From positions 186,001 to 250,000 of the forward strand of contig NZ_JAKNQQ010000004.1 in NCBI RefSeq assembly GCF_022662475.1: a stretch of 64,000 bases of DNA, written 5' to 3'. Every line of letters starts with the position of its first letter. Within the stretch, counting starts at the first letter, position 1. The notes under the pieces are model-generated. The model had not been told where the DNA came from, did no database searches, and saw only the letters and a program-made list of their open reading frames with translations. This DNA comes from Sphingomonas sp. TREG-RG-20F-R18-01 (lineage in GTDB: Bacteria; Pseudomonadota; Alphaproteobacteria; Sphingomonadales; Sphingomonadaceae). This document shows, piece after piece, positions 44,815 to 53,720 of this stretch. The position numbers and the translations under genes were made by a program.

Positions 44815-45021
44815 TCAGGCCTGGGCGAGCTTTACAGCCGAGACCTTGCCGCGACGATCTTCTTCCAGCTCGTACGAAACGCGCTGGTCGCGATCGAGCG
44901 TTGCCATACCGGCAGCTTCCACTGCGCTGATGTGGACGAACGCATCACCACCGCCGCCCTCAGGCGCGATGAAACCATAACCCTTGTCGGCGTTGAAGAA
45001 CTTAACTGTGCCGATAGCCAT
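44815..45021 (-). CDS. cold-shock protein (CspA family)
   Basis: A 68-residue single cold-shock domain, an RNA chaperone. Both RNA-binding motifs are present: RNP1 KGYGFIAPE (within NADKGYGFIAPEGGGGDAFV) and RNP2 DAFVHISAV. The rest (DRDQRVSYELEEDRRGKVSA) is standard. AAGGAA lies 6 nt before the ATG. The 365-bp stretch upstream (45022-45386) has no other gene on this strand and would provide the long 5' leader typical of csp genes. A thermosensing fold there was not established. Confidence 0.96.
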   Translation of the reverse strand: MAIGTVKFFNADKGYGFIAPEGGGGDAFVHISAVEAAGMATLDRDQRVSYELEEDRRGKVSAVKLAQA

Positions 45022-45327
45022 AACGTATTCCTTAAGCCCGGACGGTACCCCGATTGGGCAGCATCCGGATGGGGCCGAGATCGAAGACGAGTGCGTCGTC
45101 CGGCCCCGGCCGGCGCACCCGATGGCGTTCGATCAGCCGCGCGCGGAAAAACCGCAGCGAACAGGCTGACCTGAAAGGGAAAATGCGAGAAACACGAAGC
45201 GCGTCCGGAGTAACAAGCGGGAGCGCGGGACGTCTCTCAGCCGCGCGATGCTTGTGAGCGGACTCACGCGATTTGGTCGGTGTAGCAGGTTATTACGGGG
45301 TTGTCGCGACTTTTGCTTCACGCGCGA

Positions 45328-45356
45328 TTGCGGACCGCGGCGTTCTGCCATAGCCT
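45328..45356 (+). promoter_or_regulatory. weak candidate promoter for the 45.4-kb small gene
   Basis: TTGCGG (45328-45333), a 17-bp spacer and TAGCCT (45351-45356) lie about 30 bp before the start codon. Confidence 0.3.
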
Positions 45357-45386
45357 TTGCACCACTGGCCGCACGGAGAACGGTTC

Positions 45387-45707
45387 ATGATCCTGCCGAT
45401 CCTTGCCGTCCTGCAACTGGCGACACCGTCCGGGCCACCCGCGGACGCACGCAAGACGGTCGACCTGCCACCGCCGTGGCGGCCCTCCTCCTGTCCCGCG
45501 AGCGAAGCCGGCAGCGACATCGTGGTCTGCGGGAAGCGCGACGCCGCCGACAAGGACCGGCTGAGACCCTTGCCCGAACGCTATGCCGGGGTGGGCGGCC
45601 CGGGGATCGGCGTCGATCTGGGGAAGGGGGTGCGGGGGAATCTGTACACCACCCCCGGGCGCCTGAACGCCAAGCGCGTGATGATGACGGTGACGATCCC
45701 GTTCTGA
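45387..45707 (+). CDS. small exported protein of unknown function
   Basis: A 106-residue protein. A short hydrophobic start (MILPILAVLQLATPSGPP) may be a signal peptide. The core SEAGSDIVVCGKRDAADKDR with LRPLPERYAGVGGPGIGVDL is a pattern I recognise from many sphingomonad small periplasmic proteins, including its single pair of Cys (SCPASEAGSDIVVCG). It ends with MMTVTIPF. GGAG lies 8 nt before the ATG. It is divergent from the cold-shock gene. Function unknown. Confidence 0.72.
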   Translation: MILPILAVLQLATPSGPPADARKTVDLPPPWRPSSCPASEAGSDIVVCGKRDAADKDRLRPLPERYAGVGGPGIGVDLGKGVRGNLYTTPGRLNAKRVMMTVTIPF

Positions 45708-45748
45708 CGTGGTCGGCGGGGTCAGGGGCGGGGGCGGGGGCTTTTCCC

Positions 45749-45840
45749 GTCACCCCGGCGGAGGCCGGGGCCGCTGGGTTGGACGCATATCCGCCGTCCC
45801 GCGAACACCATGATGGCCACGGTCTTCGCCGGGGTAACGG
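45749..45840. repeat. dispersed inverted repeat (CACCCCGGCGGAGGCCGGGG type)
   Basis: A palindrome CCCCGGC-GGAG-GCCGGGG is followed about 60 bp later by an inverted partial copy (TCTTCGCCGGGGTAACGG). It belongs to the same family as those at 9804 and 49643-49809, and fills the gap before the recN stop. Confidence 0.7.
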
Positions 45841-47505
45841 TTAGACCGTCTCCAGCAACCGGTCCGCCTGCGCGCGCGCTTCGGGGGTGATTTCCGCGCC
45901 CGACAGCATCCGCGCGATCTCCTCGCGGCGGTCGGCGTCGTCCAGCGCGGTCACGCCGGTGCGCGTCACGATCCCGTCGTGGCGCTTGGCGATCAGCAGA
46001 TGTTGCGCCCCGCGCGCGGCAACCTGCGGGCTGTGCGTGACGACAAGCACCTGCGTGCCGGTCGCGAGTCGCGCCAGGCGATCGCCGATCGCGCTTGCCA
46101 CCGCGCCGCCGACCCCGCGGTCGATCTCGTCGAAGATCATCGTCGCCGCACTGCCGCGTTCGGCCAGCGCGACCTTGAGCGCCAGGATGAAGCGCGACAA
46201 TTCGCCGCCGCTGGCGATCTTGACCAAAGGCGCGAACGGCGCACCGGGGTTGGTCGAAATCTCGAACTCGACCCGGTCCTTGCCCGCCGACGACCAGGCA
46301 TCGGGTGCAGCCGGCGCGACGACCGTGCGGAACCGCGCGGCATCGAGTTTCAGCGGCGCCAGCTCCCCGCGCACCGCGGCATCGAGCTTCTCGGCGGCGG
46401 CGGTCCGCGCCTTGGTCAGCGCGGTGGCGGCACGGTCGAAGTCGGTGCGCGCGGTCGCTACCTTGCGTTCGAGTGCGGCAAGGCCCTCCTCACCCGCATC
46501 GAGTGCCGCAAGCCTGGCTTCGAGGTCGGCGGCCAAGGCGGCAAGGTCGTCGGGCTGGACGCGGTGCTTGCGCGCCATCCCGCGCAGCTCGAACAGCCGC
46601 GTCTCGTCGTCCTCGAGCGCGGACGGATCGAACCACAGGTCGGTCTTGGCGATCCGCAGCTGCTCCTCGGCGACCGCCCCCTCGATCACGGCACGATCGA
46701 TCGCGGCGAGCGCCTCGGCGAGCGCCTCGTGATCCTCGGCAACCCGTTCCAGCACGCGCGCGGCCTGGCGCAACTGCGCGAGCCCGCCGTCCGATCCTTC
46801 GAGCCATTGCTCGATCGCGGCGAGATCGGCGGCGATCTTTTCGGAACGCTGCATCGATCGGCGGCGCTCGGCGAGCGCCTCTTCTTCGCCCGGCTCGGGG
46901 GACAAGGCGCGGAGTTCGGCGACGCTGTGCTCGAGCCATTCGCGGTCGCGCACGGCGCTCTCGATCGTCGCATGCGCGGTCGCGAGCGCGGTTTCGGCGG
47001 TGCGCCATGCCCGATAGGCGGTCGCGACCGGCGCGGCGTCGACCCGGCCGAACGAATCGAGCAAGGCGCGGTGGCCGCGGGCGTTGAGCAGGCCACGGTC
47101 GTCATGCTGGCCGTGGATCTCGACCAGATGCGTCGCCATTTCGCGGAGCAGTCCGGCCGACGCGGGCTGGTCGTTGACGAACGCGCGGCTGCCGCCATCG
47201 GCCTTGACGATGCGGCGAATCATCAGCGGTTCGCCGGGTTCGGTGTCGAAGCCGTTCTCGGCGAGCAACGCCGCGATCGCGCCGTCGGGGGCGGGGGTAT
47301 CGAAGGTCGCGGTGACGACGGCTTGCGCCGCGCCCTGCCGCACCAGCCCCGCCTCGCCGCGTCCGCCGAGCGCGAGCCCGAGCGCGTCGAGCAGGATCGA
47401 CTTGCCCGCGCCGGTTTCCCCGGTGAGCACGCCCAGCCCATCGACGAAGTGCAAATCGAGCGCTTCGATCAGGACGACGTCGCGAATGGCCAGCGAGATC
47501 AGCAT
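45841..47505 (-). CDS. recN: DNA repair protein RecN
   Basis: An SMC-like ATPase used in double-strand-break repair, 554 residues. The Walker A motif is VLTGETGAGKSILLDALGLA (residues 26-45), followed by a coiled-coil arm, the signature KIASGGELSRFILALKVALA and Walker B TMIFDEIDRGVGGAVASAIG, then VLVVTHSPQVAARGAQHLLI. The N-terminus MLISLAIRDVVLIEALDLHF is typical. It lies 83 bp after bamD. A LexA-type box in that gap suggests SOS induction independent of bamD. Confidence 0.97.
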   Translation of the reverse strand: MLISLAIRDVVLIEALDLHFVDGLGVLTGETGAGKSILLDALGLALGGRGEAGLVRQGAAQAVVTATFDTPAPDGAIAALLAENGFDTEPGEPLMIRRIVKADGGSRAFVNDQPASAGLLREMATHLVEIHGQHDDRGLLNARGHRALLDSFGRVDAAPVATAYRAWRTAETALATAHATIESAVRDREWLEHSVAELRALSPEPGEEEALAERRRSMQRSEKIAADLAAIEQWLEGSDGGLAQLRQAARVLERVAEDHEALAEALAAIDRAVIEGAVAEEQLRIAKTDLWFDPSALEDDETRLFELRGMARKHRVQPDDLAALAADLEARLAALDAGEEGLAALERKVATARTDFDRAATALTKARTAAAEKLDAAVRGELAPLKLDAARFRTVVAPAAPDAWSSAGKDRVEFEISTNPGAPFAPLVKIASGGELSRFILALKVALAERGSAATMIFDEIDRGVGGAVASAIGDRLARLATGTQVLVVTHSPQVAARGAQHLLIAKRHDGIVTRTGVTALDDADRREEIARMLSGAEITPEARAQADRLLETV

Positions 47506-47535
47506 CGTGCCGTCGCCTCTAGCCTATCGCGCGCC

Positions 47536-47550
47536 GTTCCGGAATTGTTC
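47536..47550. promoter_or_regulatory. LexA (SOS) box upstream of recN
   Basis: GTTC-CGGAATT-GTTC is an exact match to the alphaproteobacterial LexA site GTTC-N7-GTTC. It lies 31-45 bp before the recN start, inside the bamD-recN gap, where it could block a recN promoter. Confidence 0.75.
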
Positions 47551-47588
47551 TTTGCGACCAGCGACGACGGGATCGACCGCACGCGCGC

Positions 47589-48533
47589 TTACTGGCCCGG
47601 GTTGGGGTTGCCCGGGTTGGTCGACGATCCGCCCGTCACCGGTGCGGCGCGCGTATCGCGGTTGATTTCCTTGGTCTTGATCGGGATGTTCGGCGCGCTG
47701 TTGAGCGGGACGATCGGCTGCCCTGCGGGAATCGCCGCGACCGTCACCGGCGGATGCGCCTGCGACAGCTTGTAGGCGCGCTCGTACCAGGTGGTGCCCG
47801 GGTAGTTGGAGCCGAGCACCGCCGCCGACTTGCGCGCCTCGTCCGGCACGCCGAGCGCGAGCGACGTCTCGGTCAGGCGCATCAGCGCCTCGGGGACGTG
47901 CGTCGTCGTCTGGTAATCGGCGACCACGCGGCGGAACCGCCCGTCGGCGGCGAGCCACAGGCCGCGCCGTTCGTAGAAGCGGCCGATCTCCATTTCCTTG
48001 CCGGCCAGGTGATCGCGCACGAGATCGATCTTGAGCCGCGCATCGGCGGCATATTTGGTGTTGGGATAGCGGCGCGTCAGTTCGCCCAGCGAATCGAGCG
48101 CCTGCTGCGTGATCTTCTGGTCGCGCGTCACGTCGCTGATCTGCTCGTAATAGCCGAGCGACACGAGGTAATAGGCATAAGGCGCGTCGCGGTTGCCCGG
48201 GTGGACCGACAGGAAGCGCTGCGCCGACTGGATCGAGGCGGTATAGTCGTGCCCGAGATAATAGCTGAACGCGCTCATCAACTGCGCGCGGCGGGCCCAC
48301 ACCGAATAGGGATGCTGGCGCTCGACCTCGTCGAACAGCGCGGCGGCGATCTTGTAGTCGCCCTGGTCGAGCCGCTGGCGCGCCGCCGTGTAGAGCGTGC
48401 CGACATCGCGCGCGACATAGGGAATGTCGGATTTGCCACGCTTCGCGCAGCCTGCGGTGGTGAAGGCGGTAGCGGCGATCAGCGCGAGCGCTGTGGCACG
48501 AAACAGGGGCGAGCGGGCATGGGGGGTACGCAT
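47589..48533 (-). CDS. bamD: outer membrane assembly lipoprotein BamD
   Basis: A lipoprotein of the BAM complex that inserts beta-barrel proteins in the outer membrane, 314 residues. A lipoprotein signal peptide (LFRATALALIAATAFTTAGC) has the acylated Cys after TTAG. Five tetratricopeptide-type repeats follow ([80 protein letters not shown]). The C-terminal 60 residues are Pro/Asn-rich and vary between species. The start at 48533 (MRTPHARSP) sets the signal peptide at the N-terminus. recN follows downstream. Confidence 0.95.
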   Translation of the reverse strand: MRTPHARSPLFRATALALIAATAFTTAGCAKRGKSDIPYVARDVGTLYTAARQRLDQGDYKIAAALFDEVERQHPYSVWARRAQLMSAFSYYLGHDYTASIQSAQRFLSVHPGNRDAPYAYYLVSLGYYEQISDVTRDQKITQQALDSLGELTRRYPNTKYAADARLKIDLVRDHLAGKEMEIGRFYERRGLWLAADGRFRRVVADYQTTTHVPEALMRLTETSLALGVPDEARKSAAVLGSNYPGTTWYERAYKLSQAHPPVTVAAIPAGQPIVPLNSAPNIPIKTKEINRDTRAAPVTGGSSTNPGNPNPGQ

Positions 48534-48703
48534 CGGGGGTGGTCTTAGCCGAAGCGTGGAGGCGCGAACAATCCTTTTCACTGCGCTTTCCCGCCCGCAC
48601 GGTTCCGGCTGGCGCTTTTCACTTGATCGTTTCATTGCGCGCGCGGATCACATCGCGCGAATGCTGCGTTTGCGACCTTATCCCCTTCAGGAGAAACAAT
48701 CCC

Positions 48704-49528
48704 GTGACCGCCACCTTGCTCGCCACCAAACGCGTCGAAAAGCCCTGGGGTCGCCACACCTTGTGGCCCGGCTTTGCCAATCCCCCCGCGGATGGCGAGA
48801 AGATCGGCGAGGTATGGTTCCAGACGCCGCATGCGGGCGAACCCGACCTGCTCGTGAAGTATCTTTTCACCAGCGAAAAATTGTCGGTGCAGGTCCATCC
48901 CGACGATGCGGCGGCCCAGGCGGCCGGCTATCCGCGTGGCAAGGACGAGGCGTGGATCATCCTGGCCGCAGAACCCGATTCGACGATCGCGCTCGGCACG
49001 CTCGAGCCGATGACCAAGGACGCGTTGCGCGCGGCCTCGCTCGATGGGTCGATCGAGCATCTGCTCGACTGGAAGCCGGTCAAGGCGGGCGATTTCTTCT
49101 ACTCCGAAGCGGGCACGATCCATGCGATCGGCGCCGGGCTGACGCTGGTCGAGATCCAGCAGAACGTCGACCTTACCTATCGCCTGTACGATTATGGCAG
49201 CGACCGCGAGCTGCACCTCGATGCCGGGGTCAAGGTTTCCGATCCCGTCCCCTTCGTGCCGCTGCCGACCCCGCCGCAGGACGACAAGGATCGCACCGTG
49301 CTCGCGGAAGGCCCGAAGTTCGTGATCGAGCGCTTTGCCGGCGGTACGCGCGTGGTGGAGCTGCCCGAGGGGCTGACCGGGTGGCTGGTGCCGCTCACGG
49401 GCGCTGGCGTGGCGGACGGCGTTGCGTTCAAGGCGGGTGAATGCCTGACGCTGACCGGGCGGAGCGAGATCCATGCCGATGAAGGCAGCGATCTGGCGCT
49501 GGCGTATCCGGCGACGAAGCGGATCTGA
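48704..49528 (+). CDS. mannose-6-phosphate isomerase (cupin type)
   Basis: Interconverts mannose-6-phosphate and fructose-6-phosphate, feeding GDP-mannose and exopolysaccharide synthesis. This is the short form, 274 residues. Zinc-site motifs are SVQVHPDDAAA, GKDEAWIILAAEP and EAGTIHAIGAGLTLVEIQQN. VDLTYRLYDYGS is also family-typical. The GTG at 48704 has AGGAG 10 nt upstream and gives a start (TATLLATKRVEKPWGRHTLW) that matches the family; an in-frame upstream start at 48539 adds unrelated residues. It is divergent from bamD. Confidence 0.9.
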   Translation: MTATLLATKRVEKPWGRHTLWPGFANPPADGEKIGEVWFQTPHAGEPDLLVKYLFTSEKLSVQVHPDDAAAQAAGYPRGKDEAWIILAAEPDSTIALGTLEPMTKDALRAASLDGSIEHLLDWKPVKAGDFFYSEAGTIHAIGAGLTLVEIQQNVDLTYRLYDYGSDRELHLDAGVKVSDPVPFVPLPTPPQDDKDRTVLAEGPKFVIERFAGGTRVVELPEGLTGWLVPLTGAGVADGVAFKAGECLTLTGRSEIHADEGSDLALAYPATKRI

Positions 49529-49642
49529 GCCTTGCGGTGGCGTTAGGGCTGGGCGATGGCGGTGGTCGCGAAGACCGCCTGGCGGCCCTCGCCTTCGCGA
49601 GACCGCTGCGAACGTCAATTTACGGACGTTTCGTTTGGTGTT

Positions 49643-49809
49643 TTCCCGCGAAGGCGGGAATCCAAAGTTAAGCAAGACAACGGCTTGCAGTTCTCGCGAC
49701 TCCTGGACTCCCGCCTTCGCGGGAGAACACATATGGTTTCGCGGAGGTCTCGCCTTCGCTGGGATGACGGGGTTTTGGGCATCCTCCGCCACCCCGGCGC
49801 AGGCCGGGG
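49643..49809. repeat. cluster of three dispersed palindromes
   Basis: The 400-bp gap 49529-49928 holds no gene. It contains TTCCCGCGAAGGCGGGAA (49643-49660), an inverted relative CTCCCGCCTTCGCGGGAG (49708-49725), a partial copy near 49748 (CTCGCCTTCGCTGGGATGAC), and CCCCGGCGCAGGCCGGGG (49792-49809). These are the same families as at 9804 and 45749. Confidence 0.8.
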
Positions 49810-49928
49810 CCGCCACCTTGCGGCGCGAACCCTACGTCTCGGCGCAACCGCCCACCAGCCTCCACCGAACCGCGCCGGCATGATCGACCCGCTTTTCGCG
49901 ATGGCACAAACCCGGTAGCGGGGGATCG

Positions 49929-51101
49929 ATGCTGCGTGTCCTCACCCTGTCCAGCCTGTTTCCGGACGCGACGCGCCCCAATTTCGGCGTGTTCGTCGAA
50001 CGCCAGACGCTCGAACTGGCCGCCCGCCCGGACGTCGACCTGCGCGTGGTGGCGCCGGTCGGCCTGCCACCCTGGCCGCTCTCTTCCACCACGCACTACG
50101 CACCGCTCGCCGCCGTGCCGCGAGGGGAAACGTGGAAGGGCCTCGACGTCCGTCGCCCGCGGTTCCTGACCGTGCCGGGGACCGGCGGCCGTTTCCATGT
50201 CCCCGCGCTCACCCGCGCGCTGCTGCCGCTCCTCAGCCAAGTGCGGCGCGACTTTGCGTTCGACGTGATCGATGCGGAGTTCTTCTTCCCCGATGGCCCC
50301 GCCGCGGTGGCCCTCGGGCGGCATTTCGGCGTCCCGGTGTCGATCAAGGCGCGCGGGGCCGACATTCATCATTGGGGCACCACGCCCGCGACGCGCGCGC
50401 GCGTGCTCGCGGCGGGGCAGCACGCCGACGGGCTGCTCGCGGTCTCGGGTGCGATGCGCGACGACATGATCGCGCTCGGCATGCCGGCGGAGCGGATCCG
50501 GGTGCACCACACCGGGGTGGACCTCGACCGCTTCACCCCGCGCGACCGCGACGCCGCGAAACAGGCGCTGGGCGTCGACGGGCCGCTGGTGGTCTCGCTG
50601 GGCGCGCTGATCCGGCGCAAGCGGCACGACGTGGTGATCGAGGCGCTCCCCGCGCTGCCCGATGCGACGCTGATCATCGCGGGCGAGGGACCGGAGCGCG
50701 CGGCGCTGACCGCGCTTGCCGCCGCGCGCGGCGTGGCGGCGCGCGTGCGGCTGCTCGGGTCGGTGCCGCATGCCGATCTGACCGCGCTGCTCGGTGCCGC
50801 CGATGCGATGGCGCTGGCGTCCGAATCGGAAGGGCTCGCCAATGCCTGGGTCGAGGCGCTGGCGTGCGGGACGCCGGTCGTGATCGCGGACGCGGGCGGC
50901 GCGCGCGAAGTGCTGACCGACCCGAGCTATGGCCGCATCGTCGAACGCACGCCGCAGGACTTTGCCGACGGGATCGCGGCGGTGCTGGCCGCGCCGCATG
51001 ATTCGGTCGCGACGCGGCGGGGTGCGACCCGCTTCACCTGGGCCGCCAACACCGCGGCGCTGCACGCGCATCTCGCGGGCGTGGTTTCAGCCCGCGGGTA
51101 A
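49929..51101 (+). CDS. glycosyltransferase family 4
   Basis: A GT-B glycosyltransferase, 390 residues. The N-terminal half begins VLTLSSLFPDATRPNFGVFV, a pattern of polysaccharide GT4 enzymes. The C-terminal half has the donor-binding parts SLGALIRRKRHDVVIEALPA, TLIIAGEGPERAAL, VRLLGSVPHADLTALLGAAD and the EX7E motif in ESEGLANAWVEALACGTPVV. Likely adds a hexose in exopolysaccharide or glycolipid synthesis; donor and acceptor are unknown. Its end overlaps the convergent DUF3089 gene by 15 bases. Confidence 0.9.
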   Translation: MLRVLTLSSLFPDATRPNFGVFVERQTLELAARPDVDLRVVAPVGLPPWPLSSTTHYAPLAAVPRGETWKGLDVRRPRFLTVPGTGGRFHVPALTRALLPLLSQVRRDFAFDVIDAEFFFPDGPAAVALGRHFGVPVSIKARGADIHHWGTTPATRARVLAAGQHADGLLAVSGAMRDDMIALGMPAERIRVHHTGVDLDRFTPRDRDAAKQALGVDGPLVVSLGALIRRKRHDVVIEALPALPDATLIIAGEGPERAALTALAAARGVAARVRLLGSVPHADLTALLGAADAMALASESEGLANAWVEALACGTPVVIADAGGAREVLTDPSYGRIVERTPQDFADGIAAVLAAPHDSVATRRGATRFTWAANTAALHAHLAGVVSARG

Positions 51102-52268
51102 CGGTGGATTCTTGGCGAGCCACGCCTTCGCCTGATCGTTGCTGAGCTCGACCAGATCGCCCATCACCACCGGCAGGTCGACCAGATGCAGCCCCCAGTC
51201 GTCGAGGATCTTGCCCCCGACCACGACGTCGCCGACGATATGGTCGGTGCGCTTGTCGGCGGGATTGGCATTGGTCGTCACCGCCAGATAGCGGAACCGC
51301 CCGCTGCTCGCGCAGCGCGTGCTGAGGAGCCCCGGCACCTTGACGAACGTGGTCGTCACCGCCGCCCCGTCGTTGCTCCACGGACCTTGGGGTGCGCTTG
51401 CGAGGCCGGCACCGCGCGCGCCGAGATAGGCGTCGGTCGGCTTCGGCTTGCCGTCGAGCGCGGCGGGGTCGACGCAGGCGGCGACCATGTCGGGTTGCGG
51501 CACGATCCCGAAGCGGCTGTTGGACGGCGGCGGGGCCTCGGCGCGGAAGCTGGTGTAGCTCACGACGCAACCGGTATCCTTGTTGCTGTGGCACAGCGGC
51601 GTAGACTTGAGGTCGCCACCGACGTCGCGGTCGGCGGGCACCGCGACGTTGGTGCCGGGGATGATGACCGAGATGATCTGCCGCTGGACCGGCGTTCCCT
51701 CGATTGCCCTGGCGACCAGCTCCTTGAGGATCCCAGACCCCTGGCTGTGCCCGACCAGCACAACTCCACGGCCATGGTTGTCATAGGCGAGATATTCGTC
51801 CCACGCCGCCTTCACATCGGCGTAGGCGAGGGCGCGGTCGCCGCGCATCGGCTTGCCGAGCATGGCTTCGCGCAGCGCGCCCAGCGTGACCTGACGATAT
51901 AGCGGCGCGAACACCCGGCAATGCTTGGCGAAGCGCCCGGCCTGGAATGCGGCGACGACCTGCTCCTCGCGCCCCGCGACCAGGTCGCTGCTGGGCGTGG
52001 GGTCGAGCGAGACGGTGGGATAGACGTAGAAGCAATCGAACTTCGGCGACTCGTCGCGAGCGAAATGCTCGATCGAGCGCGATCCGTCGGCGCGGATGAT
52101 CGTCGCGTCCTGGTTCGCCGCGCAGGCGTCGACCCGGCCGGGGCGGCAGAGCCAGGCGTCGGCGCTTTCGTATTTCGGGGTGGTGTCGGCGGATGCGGTG
52201 GCCGGCGCTTGCGCGGCGCCGACGGTCGGCGCGGCGGTGGCCAGCAGAATGGCGGCAAGCGATTTCAT
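51087..52268 (-). CDS. exported DUF3089 alpha/beta-hydrolase family protein
   Basis: A 393-residue protein with a signal peptide (LAAILLATAAPTVGAAQAPA). The DUF3089 domain shows the family opening FDCFYVYPTVSLDPTP, RVFAPLYRQVTL and the nucleophile elbow GVVLVGHSQGSGILKELVAR (Ser in GHSQG). IPGTNVAVPADRDVGGDLKS and CVVSYTSFRAE also fit. A serine esterase or lipase is expected in the periplasm or outside; the substrate is unknown. It lies downstream of the sec operon on the same strand with a 105-bp gap. Confidence 0.87.
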   Translation of the reverse strand: MKSLAAILLATAAPTVGAAQAPATASADTTPKYESADAWLCRPGRVDACAANQDATIIRADGSRSIEHFARDESPKFDCFYVYPTVSLDPTPSSDLVAGREEQVVAAFQAGRFAKHCRVFAPLYRQVTLGALREAMLGKPMRGDRALAYADVKAAWDEYLAYDNHGRGVVLVGHSQGSGILKELVARAIEGTPVQRQIISVIIPGTNVAVPADRDVGGDLKSTPLCHSNKDTGCVVSYTSFRAEAPPPSNSRFGIVPQPDMVAACVDPAALDGKPKPTDAYLGARGAGLASAPQGPWSNDGAAVTTTFVKVPGLLSTRCASSGRFRYLAVTTNANPADKRTDHIVGDVVVGGKILDDWGLHLVDLPVVMGDLVELSNDQAKAWLAKNPPLPAG

Positions 52269-52373
52269 CGATTTTGTCCCCGACCCGTTTGCGCTGCCGT
52301 CGCAAGCGTAGCCGCTCCGCGCGGCGCACGCAGGCGCGTATCCTGCAAACCAATAGCGCGGCGCGTCAGCCGA

Positions 52374-52754
52374 TCAAAGCGGATAGAGTGCCCCGACCAC
52401 CCAGCGGCCCTCGCCCCGCAGCACGGCCCAGGCACGGGCCGCCGCGCGGCTGTCCATCGCCTCGACGCCGATGCCGCGCGCCTCGAGCGCGCGGACGAAG
52501 GCGGGGGCGGGGCGGCGCATCGTCGCGCCGGTGCCGAGCAGCAGGAACTCGGGCCGCGGATCGCCCGCGAGCAGGTCGGCGAGCGACTCGGGCGACAGCG
52601 CGTCGAACGCCGGCGCATCCCATTCCTCGACGCTATCGGGCGTGATGGTCAGCGCGCGATAGACGCCGCGGAACGTCCCCGCCTCGACCTTGTAGCCGTT
52701 GGGCGAGAAGCCGGTGATCGCCGGCCCGCTGCCGCTCGCGCGGTCGATCTGCAT
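52374..52754 (-). CDS. Mth938-like domain protein (DUF498)
   Basis: A 126-residue protein of the Mth938/NDUFAF3 family. Segments ITGFSPNGYKVEAGTFRGVY, EFLLLGTGATMRRP, ALEARGIGVEAMDSRAAARA and the end RWVVGALYPL are family-typical. Human NDUFAF3 helps assemble respiratory complex I and, as here, bacterial homologues often follow secDF. The bacterial function is not settled. The start codon overlaps the secF stop (ATGA), so it is translationally coupled and the last gene of the yajC operon. Confidence 0.88.
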   Translation of the reverse strand: MQIDRASGSGPAITGFSPNGYKVEAGTFRGVYRALTITPDSVEEWDAPAFDALSPESLADLLAGDPRPEFLLLGTGATMRRPAPAFVRALEARGIGVEAMDSRAAARAWAVLRGEGRWVVGALYPL

Positions 52755-53707
52755 CAGCGCGGCTTGACCGGCTTTGCAGGCGCGACCGGCTCGGCGATGC
52801 TCGGATCGGGGCGCAGGCCGAGCGAGATGAGCAGCGACGACGACACGTAGATCGACGAATAGGTCCCGACGAAGATGCCGAGGATCATCGCCGCGGTGAA
52901 GCCGCGCAGCACCGGGCCACCGAAGATCAGCAGCGCGAACAAGGCAAGCAGGATCGTGACCGAGGTCATCACGGTGCGCGGCAGTGTCTCGTTGACCGAC
53001 AGGTCGACGATTCCCGACATGTCCATCTTGCGATAGCGGCGCATGTTCTCGCGGATGCGGTCGTCGATGACGATCTTGTCGTTGATCGAATAGCCGATGA
53101 TCGTCAGCACCGCGGCGACGATGTTGAGGTCGAACTCGAACCCGCTGAGCGCGAAGAAGCCGAGCGTCATCAGCACGTCGTGGACGATCGCGACGACGGT
53201 CGAGACGCCGAACTGCCATTCGAACCGGAATATCGCGAACAGGCCGATCCCGACGACCGCGAGCACGACCGCGAGGATACCCTTCCAGATCAGCTCGCCC
53301 GAGACCTTGCCGCTGACCGAATCCTGCCGCGAGAAGCGTGCGTCAGGGAAGGCGCGGGTCACGGCGACCTGGACCTGCTGGACGATGCGGTTGGCGGCGC
53401 CTTCGTCGGTGCTCCTGGGTGGGGGCAGCTTGATCGAGATGGTGTTGTCATTGCCGACGGTCTGGAGCCGGGCCTCGCCCAGCTCGAGCCGGTCGATCGT
53501 CGCGCGCAGCTTGTCGAGCGATGGCGGCGTTGCGAACTTCTCCTCGATCATCAGGCCGCCGACAAAGTCGACGCCGAGGTTGAGCCCGCGCGTGAACACC
53601 AGCGCGAGCGCGGCGATCGACAGCAGCAGGGTCAGCCCGAACGCCCATTTGCGCAGGGAGACGAAGGGGAGGTTGGTGTTGTCGGGAACGATTTTCAGCA
53701 GGCGCAT
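52754..53707 (-). CDS. secF: protein translocase subunit SecF
   Basis: Membrane partner of SecD that uses the proton gradient to complete protein export, 317 residues. Six transmembrane helices and the family motifs LNLGVDFVGGLMIEEKF, WQFGVSTVVAIVHDVLMTLG and TIIGYSINDKIVIDDRIREN are present. The C-terminus is a basic tail (PAKPVKPR). It starts 13 bp after the secD stop. Confidence 0.97.
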   Translation of the reverse strand: MRLLKIVPDNTNLPFVSLRKWAFGLTLLLSIAALALVFTRGLNLGVDFVGGLMIEEKFATPPSLDKLRATIDRLELGEARLQTVGNDNTISIKLPPPRSTDEGAANRIVQQVQVAVTRAFPDARFSRQDSVSGKVSGELIWKGILAVVLAVVGIGLFAIFRFEWQFGVSTVVAIVHDVLMTLGFFALSGFEFDLNIVAAVLTIIGYSINDKIVIDDRIRENMRRYRKMDMSGIVDLSVNETLPRTVMTSVTILLALFALLIFGGPVLRGFTAAMILGIFVGTYSSIYVSSSLLISLGLRPDPSIAEPVAPAKPVKPR

Positions 53708-53720
53708 GGTGTCTGGCCGA

